Shown one piece after another: positions 1 to 7,768 of a DNA stretch of 34,087 nt. Position 1 is the stretch's first letter. The number at the start of each line of letters is the position of its first letter. Below the pieces are notes generated by a model. That model was not told the origin of the DNA. It saw nothing but the letters and a program-made list of their open reading frames with translations, and searched no databases. Source of the stretch: Rhodobacter sp. (GTDB taxonomy: Bacteria; Pseudomonadota; Alphaproteobacteria; Rhodobacterales; Rhodobacteraceae); assembly GCA_020637595.1 (NCBI GenBank), contig JACKKE010000018.1, positions 1 to 34,087 on the forward strand, read 5' to 3'. The position numbers were made by a program, and so were the translations under genes.

Positions 1-585
1 CGCCTGCAGCGTGGCCCGCGCCAGCGCGGCGTCGCGCAGCCGCTGCGCCTCGACCAACCCGCCCATCATCTCGCGCGGCATCGCCTCGCAATGCGCGGCG
101 AACTGATCCGCCTCGCGCAGCGCCGCTTCCTCGACCGGCAGAGGCCGGTTCAACCCGAACCGCGCTGCATCCGCGCCGAACACCGCCGCCGCCCCGTGCC
201 CGAAAGCCTCGCGCGCCGCGACCCGGGGAACGCCGGCACCATAATGACGCGCCGCACCCGCCGCCTGCACGATCGGGAAATAGAGGGCGAAATCGGGCCA
301 GCCCGTGCCCTCCCAGCCCAGCGCCGCGGCGACCGCCGCCGCATCGCTGCGGTCCTCGGGCATCGCGGCGGCCTGCGCCGGCGTCAGCATCTCCCAGACC
401 ACCGCTGCTGGGGCCAGCGCCCGCACGGCCCGCGCCTGGTTCAGATGATGCTGCGGATTGTCATGCACCTCGCCCAACACCACGACCTGCGCCGCCGGCA
501 GGTGATCCAGCGCCGCCGGGTCGATCTGCGACGCGACGGCGGGGGTGGTGGCGACCATTAAGGCGAGTAAAAAAGTCAACTTCAT
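1..585 (-). CDS. ChaN-family (Tiki-superfamily) secreted protein, 3' end outside the window
   Basis: The frame opens at an ATG at 585 and runs 195 codons to the window edge without a stop, so the C-terminus is missing. The first 20 or so residues (MKLTFLLALMVATTPAVASQ) form a Sec signal peptide. The mature part begins with the family hallmark VVLGEVHDNPQHH, followed by a conserved VWEML segment. ChaN proteins are haem-binding or iron-uptake-associated proteins related to the Tiki/TraB metalloprotease fold; whether this member binds haem cannot be judged. I see no lipobox cysteine in the signal peptide, so it looks periplasmic rather than a lipoprotein. It is divergent from the GST gene on its right, with 129 bp between the two starts for both promoters. 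Confidence 0.8.
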   Translation of the reverse strand, partial: MKLTFLLALMVATTPAVASQIDPAALDHLPAAQVVVLGEVHDNPQHHLNQARAVRALAPAAVVWEMLTPAQAAAMPEDRSDAAAVAAALGWEGTGWPDFALYFPIVQAAGAARHYGAGVPRVAAREAFGHGAAAVFGADAARFGLNRPLPVEEAALREADQFAAHCEAMPREMMGGLVEAQRLRDAALARATLQA

Positions 586-714
586 ATCCCCTCTATGCAC
601 CCGCCCCGCACCCCGCGCAAGCCCTCCATCGCGCGCAGCGATCATTCGCACCACAAATGCTGATTTGATCCCCCCTCGCCCCTGCGGCATCCTGCCGGAA
701 AACCGGAGTGCCCC

Positions 715-1584
715 ATGACCTATGACCTCGTCCTCGGCGATCGCGCCTATTCCAGCTGGTCGCTGCGCGGCTGGCTGCTGTTCGAAGCCTTCGACCTGAA
801 CGCCCGCACCCAGCACGCCCGGCTTTATGAGCCGGGCTTTGCCGAAACCCTCGCCCGCTTCGCCCCCGCCCGCACCGTCCCCGCCCTGCGCCTGCCCGAA
901 GGGGTGGTGATCGGTGACAGCCTGGCAATCGCCGAGGAACTGGCCACCCGCCACCCCGAGGCCGGCCACTGGCCGCAAGACCCCAAGGCCCGCGCCATCG
1001 CCCGGACCCTCGCAGCCGAGATGCATGCCTCCTTCACCGCGCTGCGCAACCATTGCCCGATGAACCTGCGCGTCAGCTATCAGGATTGCGAGCCGCCACA
1101 GGCGGTGCTCGACGACCTCGCGCGGTTGGAAACCCTCTGGGCCTGGGCGCGTGCCGAAACCGGGGCCACCGGACCCTGGCTCTGCGGCGCCTACTCGGTG
1201 GCCGATGTGTTCTTTGCCCCGGTGGCCGCGCGCATCGCCGGGTATAACCTGCCGGTCTCGGCGGCGGCACAGGCCTATGTCGACGCACATCTGGCGCACC
1301 CGGCCTTCCGCCGCTGGCGGGCGATGGGCCTCGTCGACGGACCCGACCAGCCCTTCTATGACCGGCCCTGGCCGCAACGCCCCTGGCCCGGCCCCGCACC
1401 CCTGCCGGCCGAGGCCTGCGACGGCCCCTCGGCCAACGAGGCCTGCCCCTATTCCGGCAAGCCCGTCACCCATTTCGCCCGCATCCAGGGCCGGGTGATC
1501 GGCTTTTGCAACCCGTTCTGCCGCGACAAGACCGTGGCCGACCCCGAGGCCTGGCCGCAGGCGCTAGCCCTGCTGCAGCCGTGA
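715..1584 (+). CDS. Glutathione S-transferase family protein with C-terminal cysteine module
   Basis: The protein has 289 residues. Residues 1-80 form the thioredoxin-like GST N-domain, with YSSWSLRGW at 12-20 supplying the candidate catalytic serine and RTVPALRL the cis-Pro loop. Residues 90-210 form the helical GST C-domain. GSTs of this type usually end near 210-230 residues. Here a Pro/Trp-rich linker (about 211-240) leads to a compact segment with C244, C265 and C269 (CPYSGKPV, then GFCNPFCRDK). That segment resembles TRASH/YHS-like metal-binding cysteine motifs. A GGAG ribosome site precedes the ATG. The 3' end overlaps the convergent queG gene by 21 bp. The GST fold is certain; the substrate is unknown and the role of the cysteine module is inference. 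Confidence 0.85.
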   Translation: MTYDLVLGDRAYSSWSLRGWLLFEAFDLNARTQHARLYEPGFAETLARFAPARTVPALRLPEGVVIGDSLAIAEELATRHPEAGHWPQDPKARAIARTLAAEMHASFTALRNHCPMNLRVSYQDCEPPQAVLDDLARLETLWAWARAETGATGPWLCGAYSVADVFFAPVAARIAGYNLPVSAAAQAYVDAHLAHPAFRRWRAMGLVDGPDQPFYDRPWPQRPWPGPAPLPAEACDGPSANEACPYSGKPVTHFARIQGRVIGFCNPFCRDKTVADPEAWPQALALLQP

Positions 1585-2601
1585 CAGCGCCCAGTGCGCG
1601 GCATCGCGGACGGTCGCGTCCGCGTCCGCCAGCAAGGCCCGGGCCGAGGCCGCCAATCCGGCCTCGCCCGAATTGCCGATCGCATAAAGGACGTTGCGCA
1701 CGAAGCGGTCGCGCCCGATCCGCTTGATCGGCGAGCCCGAGAACAGCGCCCGGAACCCCGCATCGTCCAGCGCCGCCAACGCCGCCAGATTCGGCGCCAC
1801 CAGATCCGCCCGCGCCGCATATTTCACCTCGCGCGCCTCGGCGGCGAACTTGTTCCACGGACAGGCCGCCAGACAATCGTCGCAGCCATAGATGCGGTTG
1901 CCCATCCGCGCGCGCAACGCCTCGTCGACCGGCCCCGCATGCTCGATGGTCAGATAGGAAATGCAGCGCCGCGCGTCGATCTGGAATGGCGCGGGAAAGG
2001 CCCCGGTCGGACAGGCCTCAAGACAGGCGGTGCATGTGCCGCAGTTTTCCCGCCCCGGCGCATCCGCCGGCAGCTCCAGCGTGGTAAAGATCGCGCCCAG
2101 AAAGAACCAGTTGCCCAGTTCGCGACTCAAGAGGTTCGTGTGCTTGCCCTGCCAGCCCAGCCCCGCCGCCGCCGCCAGGGGCTTCTCCATCACCGGTGCA
2201 GTATCGACGAAAACCTTGATCTCGCCGCCGGCCGCCTCGATCAGCCAGCGCCCCAGCCGCTTCAACCGCTTCTTCACCACATCATGGTAATCACGCCCCT
2301 GCGCATAGACGCTGATCGCGCCCCGGTCGCGCAACGCCAGCGCGTCGCGCGGATCATGCTCGGGCGAATAGACCTCGGCCAGCATGATCACCGACCGTGC
2401 CTCGGGCCAGAGCGCCGCCGGATCGCCCCGCCAGCCCATCCGCTCGGCCATCCAGCCCATCGAGCCGTGCCGCCCCTCATCCACGAACCGCGCCAGCCGT
2501 CCGGCCGCCTCGGGAATTGCGTCGGGCCGGCAGACGCCCACCGCGGAAAACCCGTCCTCCAACGCCCGCGCGCGCAAAGCCTCCTTCAGCGCCGCGCCCA
2601 T
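1564..2601 (-). CDS. queG: Epoxyqueuosine reductase QueG
   Basis: This 345-residue protein matches QueG, the cobalamin- and iron-sulfur-dependent enzyme that reduces epoxyqueuosine to queuosine in the anticodon loop of tRNAs, the last step of queuosine synthesis. The N-terminal half carries the cobalamin-binding region (with YAQGRDYHDVVKKRLK). It is followed by a bacterial ferredoxin-like region with two cysteine clusters, CGTCTACLEACP and CDDCLAACPW, for two [4Fe-4S] clusters. The C-terminus has a HEAT-like helical repeat (VRNVLYAIGNSG, then ATVRDAAHWAL). Length is normal for the family. It lies downstream of the fzlA-like gene on the same strand, across 111 bp that hold a repeat element, so co-transcription is uncertain. 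Confidence 0.95.
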   Translation of the reverse strand: MGAALKEALRARALEDGFSAVGVCRPDAIPEAAGRLARFVDEGRHGSMGWMAERMGWRGDPAALWPEARSVIMLAEVYSPEHDPRDALALRDRGAISVYAQGRDYHDVVKKRLKRLGRWLIEAAGGEIKVFVDTAPVMEKPLAAAAGLGWQGKHTNLLSRELGNWFFLGAIFTTLELPADAPGRENCGTCTACLEACPTGAFPAPFQIDARRCISYLTIEHAGPVDEALRARMGNRIYGCDDCLAACPWNKFAAEAREVKYAARADLVAPNLAALAALDDAGFRALFSGSPIKRIGRDRFVRNVLYAIGNSGEAGLAASARALLADADATVRDAAHWALSRLQQG

Positions 2602-2610
2602 GCCGTGCTC

Positions 2611-2700
2611 CCATCTTTGCGTCGCAAATATCCCGGGGGGCAGCGAAGCGGCGGGGGGCAGAGCCCCCCGGCGGCGCGAGGGGGCTCGATGCCCCCGAGC
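2611..2700. repeat. Intergenic repeat, copy A, with GC-rich hairpin
   Basis: This gap between queG and the fzlA-like gene contains CATCTTTGCG followed by TCGCAAATATCCCGGGG. A GC-rich tract with the inverted repeat GGGGGGC..GCCCCCC comes next. Nearly the same block recurs at 17056-17135 and a partial inverted copy lies near 14584-14607. It has no coding potential. I recognise such blocks as common gene-end repeats in Rhodobacteraceae; a transcription-termination or REP-like role is inferred. Confidence 0.6.
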
Positions 2701-2712
2701 GCCGCTCCCCGC

Positions 2713-3378
2713 TCAGAAATCCAGATCGGCATAACGCCGCGGCGGCGGAAATCCCGGGATCTGGTCGACCAGCAAGGGCCGGAACGCCGGGCGGGACTTG
2801 ATCGTCGCATACCAGGCCTTGACCGCCGGCGCGCGGTCCCAGTCCACGTCGTTGATGTAATCCAGACAACTCAGATGCGCGGCCGCCGCGAAATCGGCCA
2901 GGGTCATCGCGTTGCCGGCCAGCCAGCGCCGGTGCTCCAGCAGCCAGCTCATGTAATCCAGGTGATACTTGATCCGCTGCGAGCCGGTCTTGATCTTCTG
3001 GCTGTCGGGATAGCCGCGCCCCATCAGCTTCTTGTTCACCCGCTCATAGAGCAGGTTCGCGGTGACCTCGGCGTGGAACTTGTCGTCGAACCAGGCGCAG
3101 AGCCGGCGCACCTCATAGCGGCCGGCCGGGTCGTCGGGCATCAGCGGCGGGGTCGGATGCACCTCGTCGAGGAATTCGCAGATCGCCTGGCTTTCGGCCA
3201 GCATCCGCCCGTCATAGCGCAGGATCGGCACCTTGCCGGCCGGGTTGCGCCGCAGGAACTCAGTCCCGGCCTCCCAGAACCGTTCATCGACCAGTTCCAC
3301 CTCCAGCCGCTTTTCGGCCAGCGTGAGGCGGACCTTGCGGCAGAACGGCGAGAGCGGGACATGAAAGAGGCGGAGCAT
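2713..3378 (-). CDS. fzlA: FzlA-like glutathione S-transferase-fold protein (FtsZ-associated)
   Basis: The protein has 221 residues. It opens with LFHVPLSPFCRKVRLTLAEK, a thioredoxin-fold GST N-domain, and has AGKVPILRYDG as the cis-Pro loop, then an all-helical C-domain. The very C-terminus, RRYADLDF, resembles the conserved tail of Caulobacter FzlA, a GST-like protein without needed GST activity. FzlA binds FtsZ, bends its filaments and sets constriction rate through septal wall synthesis. The assignment rests on overall pattern and tail, so an ordinary GST remains possible. The ATG at 3378 was chosen because the GST fold starts there, although an in-frame GTG lies four codons upstream. It lies 55 bp downstream of mtgA on the same strand, which suits a cell-wall role. 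Confidence 0.75.
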   Translation of the reverse strand: MLRLFHVPLSPFCRKVRLTLAEKRLEVELVDERFWEAGTEFLRRNPAGKVPILRYDGRMLAESQAICEFLDEVHPTPPLMPDDPAGRYEVRRLCAWFDDKFHAEVTANLLYERVNKKLMGRGYPDSQKIKTGSQRIKYHLDYMSWLLEHRRWLAGNAMTLADFAAAAHLSCLDYINDVDWDRAPAVKAWYATIKSRPAFRPLLVDQIPGFPPPRRYADLDF

Positions 3379-3433
3379 GGCATTCGACACGGGGTGGGGT
3401 GCCCCTCTCCTTTGCACGGCGCGGCGGCGGAAT

Positions 3434-4162
3434 TCAACCGTCGAAGCAGGCCGAGCGGTCATCGCGTGCAATCGTCGCAGCCCCGTCGATGATCGCCTGT
3501 GCACGGCGCAGGACAAAAGCCTCGGGATCGCCTGCATCGCGCGACTGCGGCGCGGGCAGCACCGCCGCCAGCAGCGCCGACTGCCGCGCCCCCAGATCGA
3601 CCGCCGGCCGCTGGAAATGATGCTGCGCCGCGGCCTCGACACCGAACACGCCTTCGCCAAACTCGGCCATGTTCAGATAGACCTCCAGGATCCGCCGCTT
3701 GGACCACAGGGTCTCGACCATCGGCGTGATCACCGCCTCCAGCGCCTTTCGGATCCAGCTGCGCCCGTGCCACAGAAAGGTGTTCTTGACCACCTGCTGG
3801 GTGATCGTCGAGGCACCGCGCCCGGCGCCTTCTTCCAGCGCGGCGCGGATCGCCCCCATGTCAAAGCCGAAATGGCGGCAGAAATTGGCGTCTTCGGCGG
3901 CGACCACGGACCGCGCCATCACCGGAGCGATGGCGTCCATGTCGACCCAGTCGTGCCGGACGCCCCCCAGCCGGCGCGATTCCTGCCACATGTAGATCCC
4001 GCCCGGCGGGTCGACAAAGCGATAGACCCCGACCCAGACCGCGAACAGCGCCAGCACCGCCAGCAGGCCCAGCACAGCCCAGCGGATCGCGCGGTGCACC
4101 CCCGCCGCGACGCGGTCCAACAGACCGACCTTTTTCTTGCGAGACCTGCTCTTGCCTGCCAT
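3434..4162 (-). CDS. mtgA: Monofunctional peptidoglycan glycosyltransferase MtgA
   Basis: This 242-residue family GT51 enzyme polymerises lipid II into glycan strands at the outer face of the inner membrane. A basic N-terminus (KSRSRKKK) precedes one membrane anchor at about residues 27-47. The glycosyltransferase signature EDANFCRHFGFD at 90-101 contains the catalytic Glu90. The second motif, GASTITQQVVKNTFLW (116-131), and the motif LNMAEFGEGVFGVEAAAQHHF near 163-183 follow. There is no transpeptidase domain, which is the defining difference from class A PBPs. The gene is the first of a minus-strand cluster mtgA-fzlA-queG. Its start faces the divergent small GST gene. Confidence 0.95.
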   Translation of the reverse strand: MAGKSRSRKKKVGLLDRVAAGVHRAIRWAVLGLLAVLALFAVWVGVYRFVDPPGGIYMWQESRRLGGVRHDWVDMDAIAPVMARSVVAAEDANFCRHFGFDMGAIRAALEEGAGRGASTITQQVVKNTFLWHGRSWIRKALEAVITPMVETLWSKRRILEVYLNMAEFGEGVFGVEAAAQHHFQRPAVDLGARQSALLAAVLPAPQSRDAGDPEAFVLRRAQAIIDGAATIARDDRSACFDG

Positions 4163-4291
4163 GCGCGCAGTAAACGGAAAGCCGCGCGGCGCATCAAGCC
4201 CCAGCAGAGGCGGCAAGCCCGTGGACAGCGCGATTGGCTGTGATAGCGTGGCCGCCTGCGCTTCGCACTGCCCAAGAAAAGGACGCCCGCC

Positions 4292-4912
4292 ATGATGGTT
4301 CTGCACCACAGCCCGACCTCGCCTTATGTGCGCAAGGTGATGATCCTGCTTCAGGAAACCGGCCAGCTGGAGACCGTGCGGCTGGCGCCCGCGATGGGCA
4401 CGCCGATTGATCCGGGCACCATGCCCCTGGGTGCGAACCCGCTCGGCAAGATCCCCGCGCTGGAACGCCCCGAGGGGTGCACGCTCTATGACAGCCGGGT
4501 GATCACCCGCTATCTGGCTTCGTTGGCGACATCCGGCCCGGCGCTTTACCCCGAAGGGCCGGCACTGTGGGAGGTGCTGACGCTTGAGGCGACCGCCGAC
4601 GGGATCCTCGATGCGGCGATCCTGATGCGCTATGAAGTCGTCCTGCGCGAGGCCGGGCAGCAATCCGCCCCCTGGCTCGAAGCCCAGTGGCAGAAGATCG
4701 CGCGCAGCCTCGACGCGCTCGAGTCGCGCTGGATGGCGCATCTGGCCGGACCCCTGAGCATGGGGCAGGTCGCCCTCGGCTGCGCGCTGAGCTATCTCGA
4801 CTTCCGCCAGGGCGACCGCGGGTGGCGCAGCGGCCGCCCGGCGCTGGCGGCCTGGTATGCCGATTTTGAACAGCGCCCGTCGATGCAGGCGACCATGCCC
4901 CCTGCCGCCTGA
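4292..4912 (+). CDS. Small glutathione S-transferase family protein
   Basis: This 206-residue protein resembles the YibF/GstB-like GST group. MVLHHSPTSPYVRKVMILLQE gives the first beta strand and helix with a serine/proline active-site loop, GKIPALERPEG the cis-Pro loop, and DSRVITRYL the glutathione gamma-Glu contact region. The helical C-domain follows. Two ATG codons stand in tandem at 4292 and 4295; either may start translation, and AAGGA lies about 12 bases upstream. It is the third GST-fold gene within 5 kb, but the three are not close paralogues and are not in one operon. The LysE gene follows 52 bp downstream on the same strand. Confidence 0.85.
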   Translation: MMVLHHSPTSPYVRKVMILLQETGQLETVRLAPAMGTPIDPGTMPLGANPLGKIPALERPEGCTLYDSRVITRYLASLATSGPALYPEGPALWEVLTLEATADGILDAAILMRYEVVLREAGQQSAPWLEAQWQKIARSLDALESRWMAHLAGPLSMGQVALGCALSYLDFRQGDRGWRSGRPALAAWYADFEQRPSMQATMPPAA

Positions 4913-4964
4913 GCAGCGACACCTGCCACCGACGCAACACGCTGCACCCGGCCCCGGAGCCTTC

Positions 4965-5630
4965 ATGCTGTCGATCACCCTGCCCGCCGGCGCGTTTCTG
5001 ACGGCCTGGGGGTTTCTGGCGATGAACGTCGCCACACCCGGCCCGAATGTCCTGAACACGATCGCCCTGGCGATCGGGTCCGGGCGGCGTGCCGGCCTGG
5101 GGGCGGCGCTGGGCACCGCGCTGGGAATCACCGTCTGGAGCCTCGGCATGGTGCTGGGCGTCTCGGCGCTGCTGGCGACGGTGCCGGTGGCACGCACCGC
5201 GATGACGCTGGTCGCCATCGTCCTGCTGCTGTGGTTTTCCAGCCGCTATCTGCGCGCGGCGCGGTCCGGCCTGATCGCCCGCCGCCGGCGCGAGCCCCCG
5301 GCCCCGGCCGGACGGAGCGGCGTCAGCCTGCAGGGAGGACTGTTACGGTCGCTGTCGATCCTGCTGGCCAACCCAAAGGCCCTGACCACCTGGCTGACCC
5401 TGACCGCGATCTTTCCCGTCGCCCGCGCCGAAACGGGCGACGTCGCCCTTCTGTGCCTGGGCGCCTGTGCCATCGCCGGCGGAATTCACGCGCTCTATGC
5501 CCTTGCCTTTTCGACGCCGCCGGCCGCGCGCGCCTTCCTGCGGGCGGCGCCGCTGATCAACCTGGGAGTCGGTCTGTTCTTTGGCGGCTTTGCCCTGGCC
5601 CTTGCCATCAGCCTGGCGCGCCCTATCTGA
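4965..5630 (+). CDS. LysE/RhtB-family exporter
   Basis: This 221-residue integral membrane protein has about six hydrophobic segments. It shows the LysE-family signature near the N-terminus: NVATPGPNVLNTIALAIGSGRRAGLGAALGTALG, of which ATPGPN and the Gly-rich GRRAGLGAALG stretch are diagnostic. An ANPKA motif sits mid-protein, before the last helices. The family exports amino acids or their derivatives (lysine, homoserine, threonine); the substrate here cannot be told. An Arg-rich cytoplasmic loop (RRRREPPAPAGR) splits the two halves. The ATG at 4965 is taken because the family homology starts just after it, although the frame is open upstream. A stem-loop follows at 5667-5686. Confidence 0.85.
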   Translation: MLSITLPAGAFLTAWGFLAMNVATPGPNVLNTIALAIGSGRRAGLGAALGTALGITVWSLGMVLGVSALLATVPVARTAMTLVAIVLLLWFSSRYLRAARSGLIARRRREPPAPAGRSGVSLQGGLLRSLSILLANPKALTTWLTLTAIFPVARAETGDVALLCLGACAIAGGIHALYALAFSTPPAARAFLRAAPLINLGVGLFFGGFALALAISLARPI

Positions 5631-5666
5631 GGGCAACCCGCGCCGATGCGGTCGAATGCCGTGCAG

Positions 5667-5686
5667 GCCGCCCCCTAAAGGGCGGC
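5667..5686 (+). terminator. Stem-loop after the LysE gene
   Basis: GCCGCCC and GGGCGGC pair perfectly around a six-base loop, 37 bp after the LysE stop. There is no T-run, so intrinsic termination is only plausible. It separates the LysE gene from the petABC leader. Confidence 0.4.
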
Positions 5687-5759
5687 AGTGCGTCAACATT
5701 CCCCATTTTCGCGGCTGGACGGATGTTCAAATCGCCGTTAAACAGCCGCCTTGGAAGCT

Positions 5760-5796
5760 GCAGGAACCTGCGGCTCGTTTCGGCATTTCTGCCGAA
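5760..5796 (+). promoter_or_regulatory. Hairpin pair in the petABC leader
   Basis: Two small perfect stem-loops lie immediately before petA: GCAGG-AA-CCTGC at 5760-5771 and TTCGGCA-TTTC-TGCCGAA at 5779-5796. The second ends 27 bases before the petA start codon. They could be an operator, an mRNA-stabilising 5' structure, or chance. I see no convincing sigma-70 boxes in 5631-5760, so the promoter itself is not placed. Confidence 0.4.
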
Positions 5797-5823
5797 CCCG
5801 TGACCTTGAAATGGAGAATGCTC

Positions 5824-6384
5824 GTGTCCCACGCAGACGACAACGCAGGCACTCGCCGGGATTTCCTCTACTATGCGACCGCTGGCGCCGGCGTCGTTGC
5901 GACCGGGGCCGCTGTCTGGCCGCTGGTCAACCAGATGAACCCCTCGGCTGATGTGCAGGCCCTGTCCTCGATCTTCGTCGACATCAGCGGCGTTGCCGTC
6001 GGCACCCAGCTGACGGTGAACTTCCTGGGCAAACCGGTGTTCATCCGTCACCGCACCCAGGAAGAAATCGACGCCGCGCGCGCCGTTCCGCTGAGCGACC
6101 TGATCGACCAGACCTCGGAAAACCCGAACAAGCCGAACACCGACGCGGCCGACCAGAACCGCAGCCTCGACGAGGCCGGTGAATGGCTGGTGATGACCGG
6201 CGTCTGCACTCACCTGGGCTGCGTTCCGCTGGGCAACGGCTCGGGCGATTTCGGCGGCTGGTTCTGCCCCTGCCACGGGTCGCACTATGACACCGCGGGC
6301 CGCATCCGCCGCGGGCCGGCGCCGCAGAACCTGCATATCCCCGTCGTCGCCTTCGTCGACGAAACCACCATCCAGCTCGGCTAA
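5824..6384 (+). CDS. petA: Ubiquinol-cytochrome c reductase Rieske iron-sulfur subunit
   Basis: The protein has 186 residues. The GTG at 5824 is chosen over the ATG at 5818. GGAG at 5813-5816 is seven bases from the GTG but only one from the ATG, and VSHADDNAGTRRDF matches the usual Rhodobacter N-terminus. TRRDF followed by a hydrophobic anchor is a twin-arginine signal that stays as the membrane tether. The [2Fe-2S] cluster motifs are CTHLGC and CPCHGSHYD, giving two Cys and two His ligands plus the disulfide cysteines. The protein carries electrons from ubiquinol at the Qo site to cytochrome c1. It is the first gene of petABC, with petB 12 bp downstream. Confidence 0.97.
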   Translation: MSHADDNAGTRRDFLYYATAGAGVVATGAAVWPLVNQMNPSADVQALSSIFVDISGVAVGTQLTVNFLGKPVFIRHRTQEEIDAARAVPLSDLIDQTSENPNKPNTDAADQNRSLDEAGEWLVMTGVCTHLGCVPLGNGSGDFGGWFCPCHGSHYDTAGRIRRGPAPQNLHIPVVAFVDETTIQLG

Positions 6385-6396
6385 GGGAGACGAGGC

Positions 6397-7746
6397 ATGT
6401 CCGGGATTCCCCACGACCATTACGAGCCCAAGACCGGCATCGAGAAGTGGCTTCACCGCCGCCTGCCGATCGTCGGGCTGATCTATGACACCCTGATGAT
6501 CCCCACGCCGAAGAACCTGAACTGGTGGTGGATCTGGGGTATCGTCCTGGCATTCTGCCTGGCGCTGCAGATCGTCACCGGCATCGTGCTGGTGATGCAC
6601 TACACCCCCAGCGCCGAAGCCGCCTTCCGTTCGGTCGAGCACATCATGCGCGACGTGAACGGCGGCTACATGCTGCGCTACCTGCACGCCAACGGCGCCT
6701 CGCTGTTCTTCTTCGCCGTCTACATCCACATCTTCCGCGGCCTCTACTACGGTAGCTACAAGGCCCCGCGCGAAGTGACCTGGATCATCGGCATGCTGAT
6801 CTACCTGCTGATGATGGCCACCGGCTTCATGGGCTACGTTCTGCCCTGGGGTCAGATGTCGTTCTGGGGCGCCACCGTGATCACCGGCCTGTTCGGCGCG
6901 ATCCCGGGTATCGGCGAGCCGATCCAGACCTGGCTGCTGGGCGGGCCGGCGGTTGGCGGTCAGACCCTGAACCGCTTCTTCTCGCTGCACTATCTGCTGC
7001 CCTTCGTGATCGCCGCGCTGGTGATCCTGCACATCTGGGCCTTCCACCACACCGGCAACAACAACCCGGCCGGCGTCGACGTCCGCAAGGGCTCGAAGGA
7101 AGAAGCCGAGAAGGACACCCTGCCCTTCTGGCCCTACTTCGTGATCAAGGATCTGTTCGCGCTGGTGCTGGTGCTGCTGGTGTTCTGGGCGATCGTCGGC
7201 TTCATGCCGAACTTCCTCGGCCACCCCGACAACTACACCATCGCCAACCCGCTCTCGACGCCGGCGCACATCGTCCCGGAATGGTATTTCCTGCCGTTCT
7301 ACGCGATCCTGCGCGCTTTCACCGCCGACGTCTGGGTTGTGATCGCCGCCCACTGGATCTCGTTCGGCATCATCGACGCCAAGTTCTTCGGCGTGCTGGC
7401 GATGTTCGGCGCGATCGCGGTGATGGCGCTGACCCCGTGGCTCGACACCTCGTCGGTCCGCTCGGGTCGCTATCGCCCGATGTTCAAGTCGTTCTTCTGG
7501 CTGCTGGTCGTCGACTTTGTCGTGCTGATGTGGGCGGGCGCGATGCCGGCTGAAGGCATCTACACCAACATCGCGCTGATCGGTGCGGCCTATTGGTTCG
7601 GCTATTTCCTGGTGATCCTGCCGCTGCTCGGTGTGCTGGAGCGTCCGACGACGCCGCCGGCGACCATCGAACAGGATTTCAAGGCCAAGGTGAAAGCCCA
7701 TGCCAAGAAATCGGGCCCCGCGCCCGAGCAGATCCCGGCCGAGTGA
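6397..7746 (+). CDS. petB: Cytochrome b subunit of the bc1 complex
   Basis: This 449-residue full-length bacterial cytochrome b (one chain, as in Rhodobacter) has eight transmembrane helices holding haems bL and bH. Helix B and helix D carry the bis-His ligands (in the LRYLHANGASLFFFAVYIHIFRG and LHYLLPFVIAALVILHIWAFHH segments). The Qo-site PEWY motif appears as PEWYFLPFYAILR. GGGTWW-type N-terminal residues are replaced by NWWWIWG, typical of the alphaproteobacterial protein. The extra charged loop KGSKEEAEKDTLPFWPYF after helix D is normal. AGGGAGACGAGGC gives a strong ribosome site. The protein oxidises quinol and reduces quinone in the inner membrane. Confidence 0.97.
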   Translation: MSGIPHDHYEPKTGIEKWLHRRLPIVGLIYDTLMIPTPKNLNWWWIWGIVLAFCLALQIVTGIVLVMHYTPSAEAAFRSVEHIMRDVNGGYMLRYLHANGASLFFFAVYIHIFRGLYYGSYKAPREVTWIIGMLIYLLMMATGFMGYVLPWGQMSFWGATVITGLFGAIPGIGEPIQTWLLGGPAVGGQTLNRFFSLHYLLPFVIAALVILHIWAFHHTGNNNPAGVDVRKGSKEEAEKDTLPFWPYFVIKDLFALVLVLLVFWAIVGFMPNFLGHPDNYTIANPLSTPAHIVPEWYFLPFYAILRAFTADVWVVIAAHWISFGIIDAKFFGVLAMFGAIAVMALTPWLDTSSVRSGRYRPMFKSFFWLLVVDFVVLMWAGAMPAEGIYTNIALIGAAYWFGYFLVILPLLGVLERPTTPPATIEQDFKAKVKAHAKKSGPAPEQIPAE

Positions 7747-7768
7747 GCGAAAGGAAGAGAGTGATATC

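Noticed and set aside
1..5000. A glutathione-dependent detoxification island made of three GST-fold genes
   Set aside because: The genes are on different strands in different transcription units, belong to different GST groups, and one looks like FzlA. Clustering is probably coincidental.
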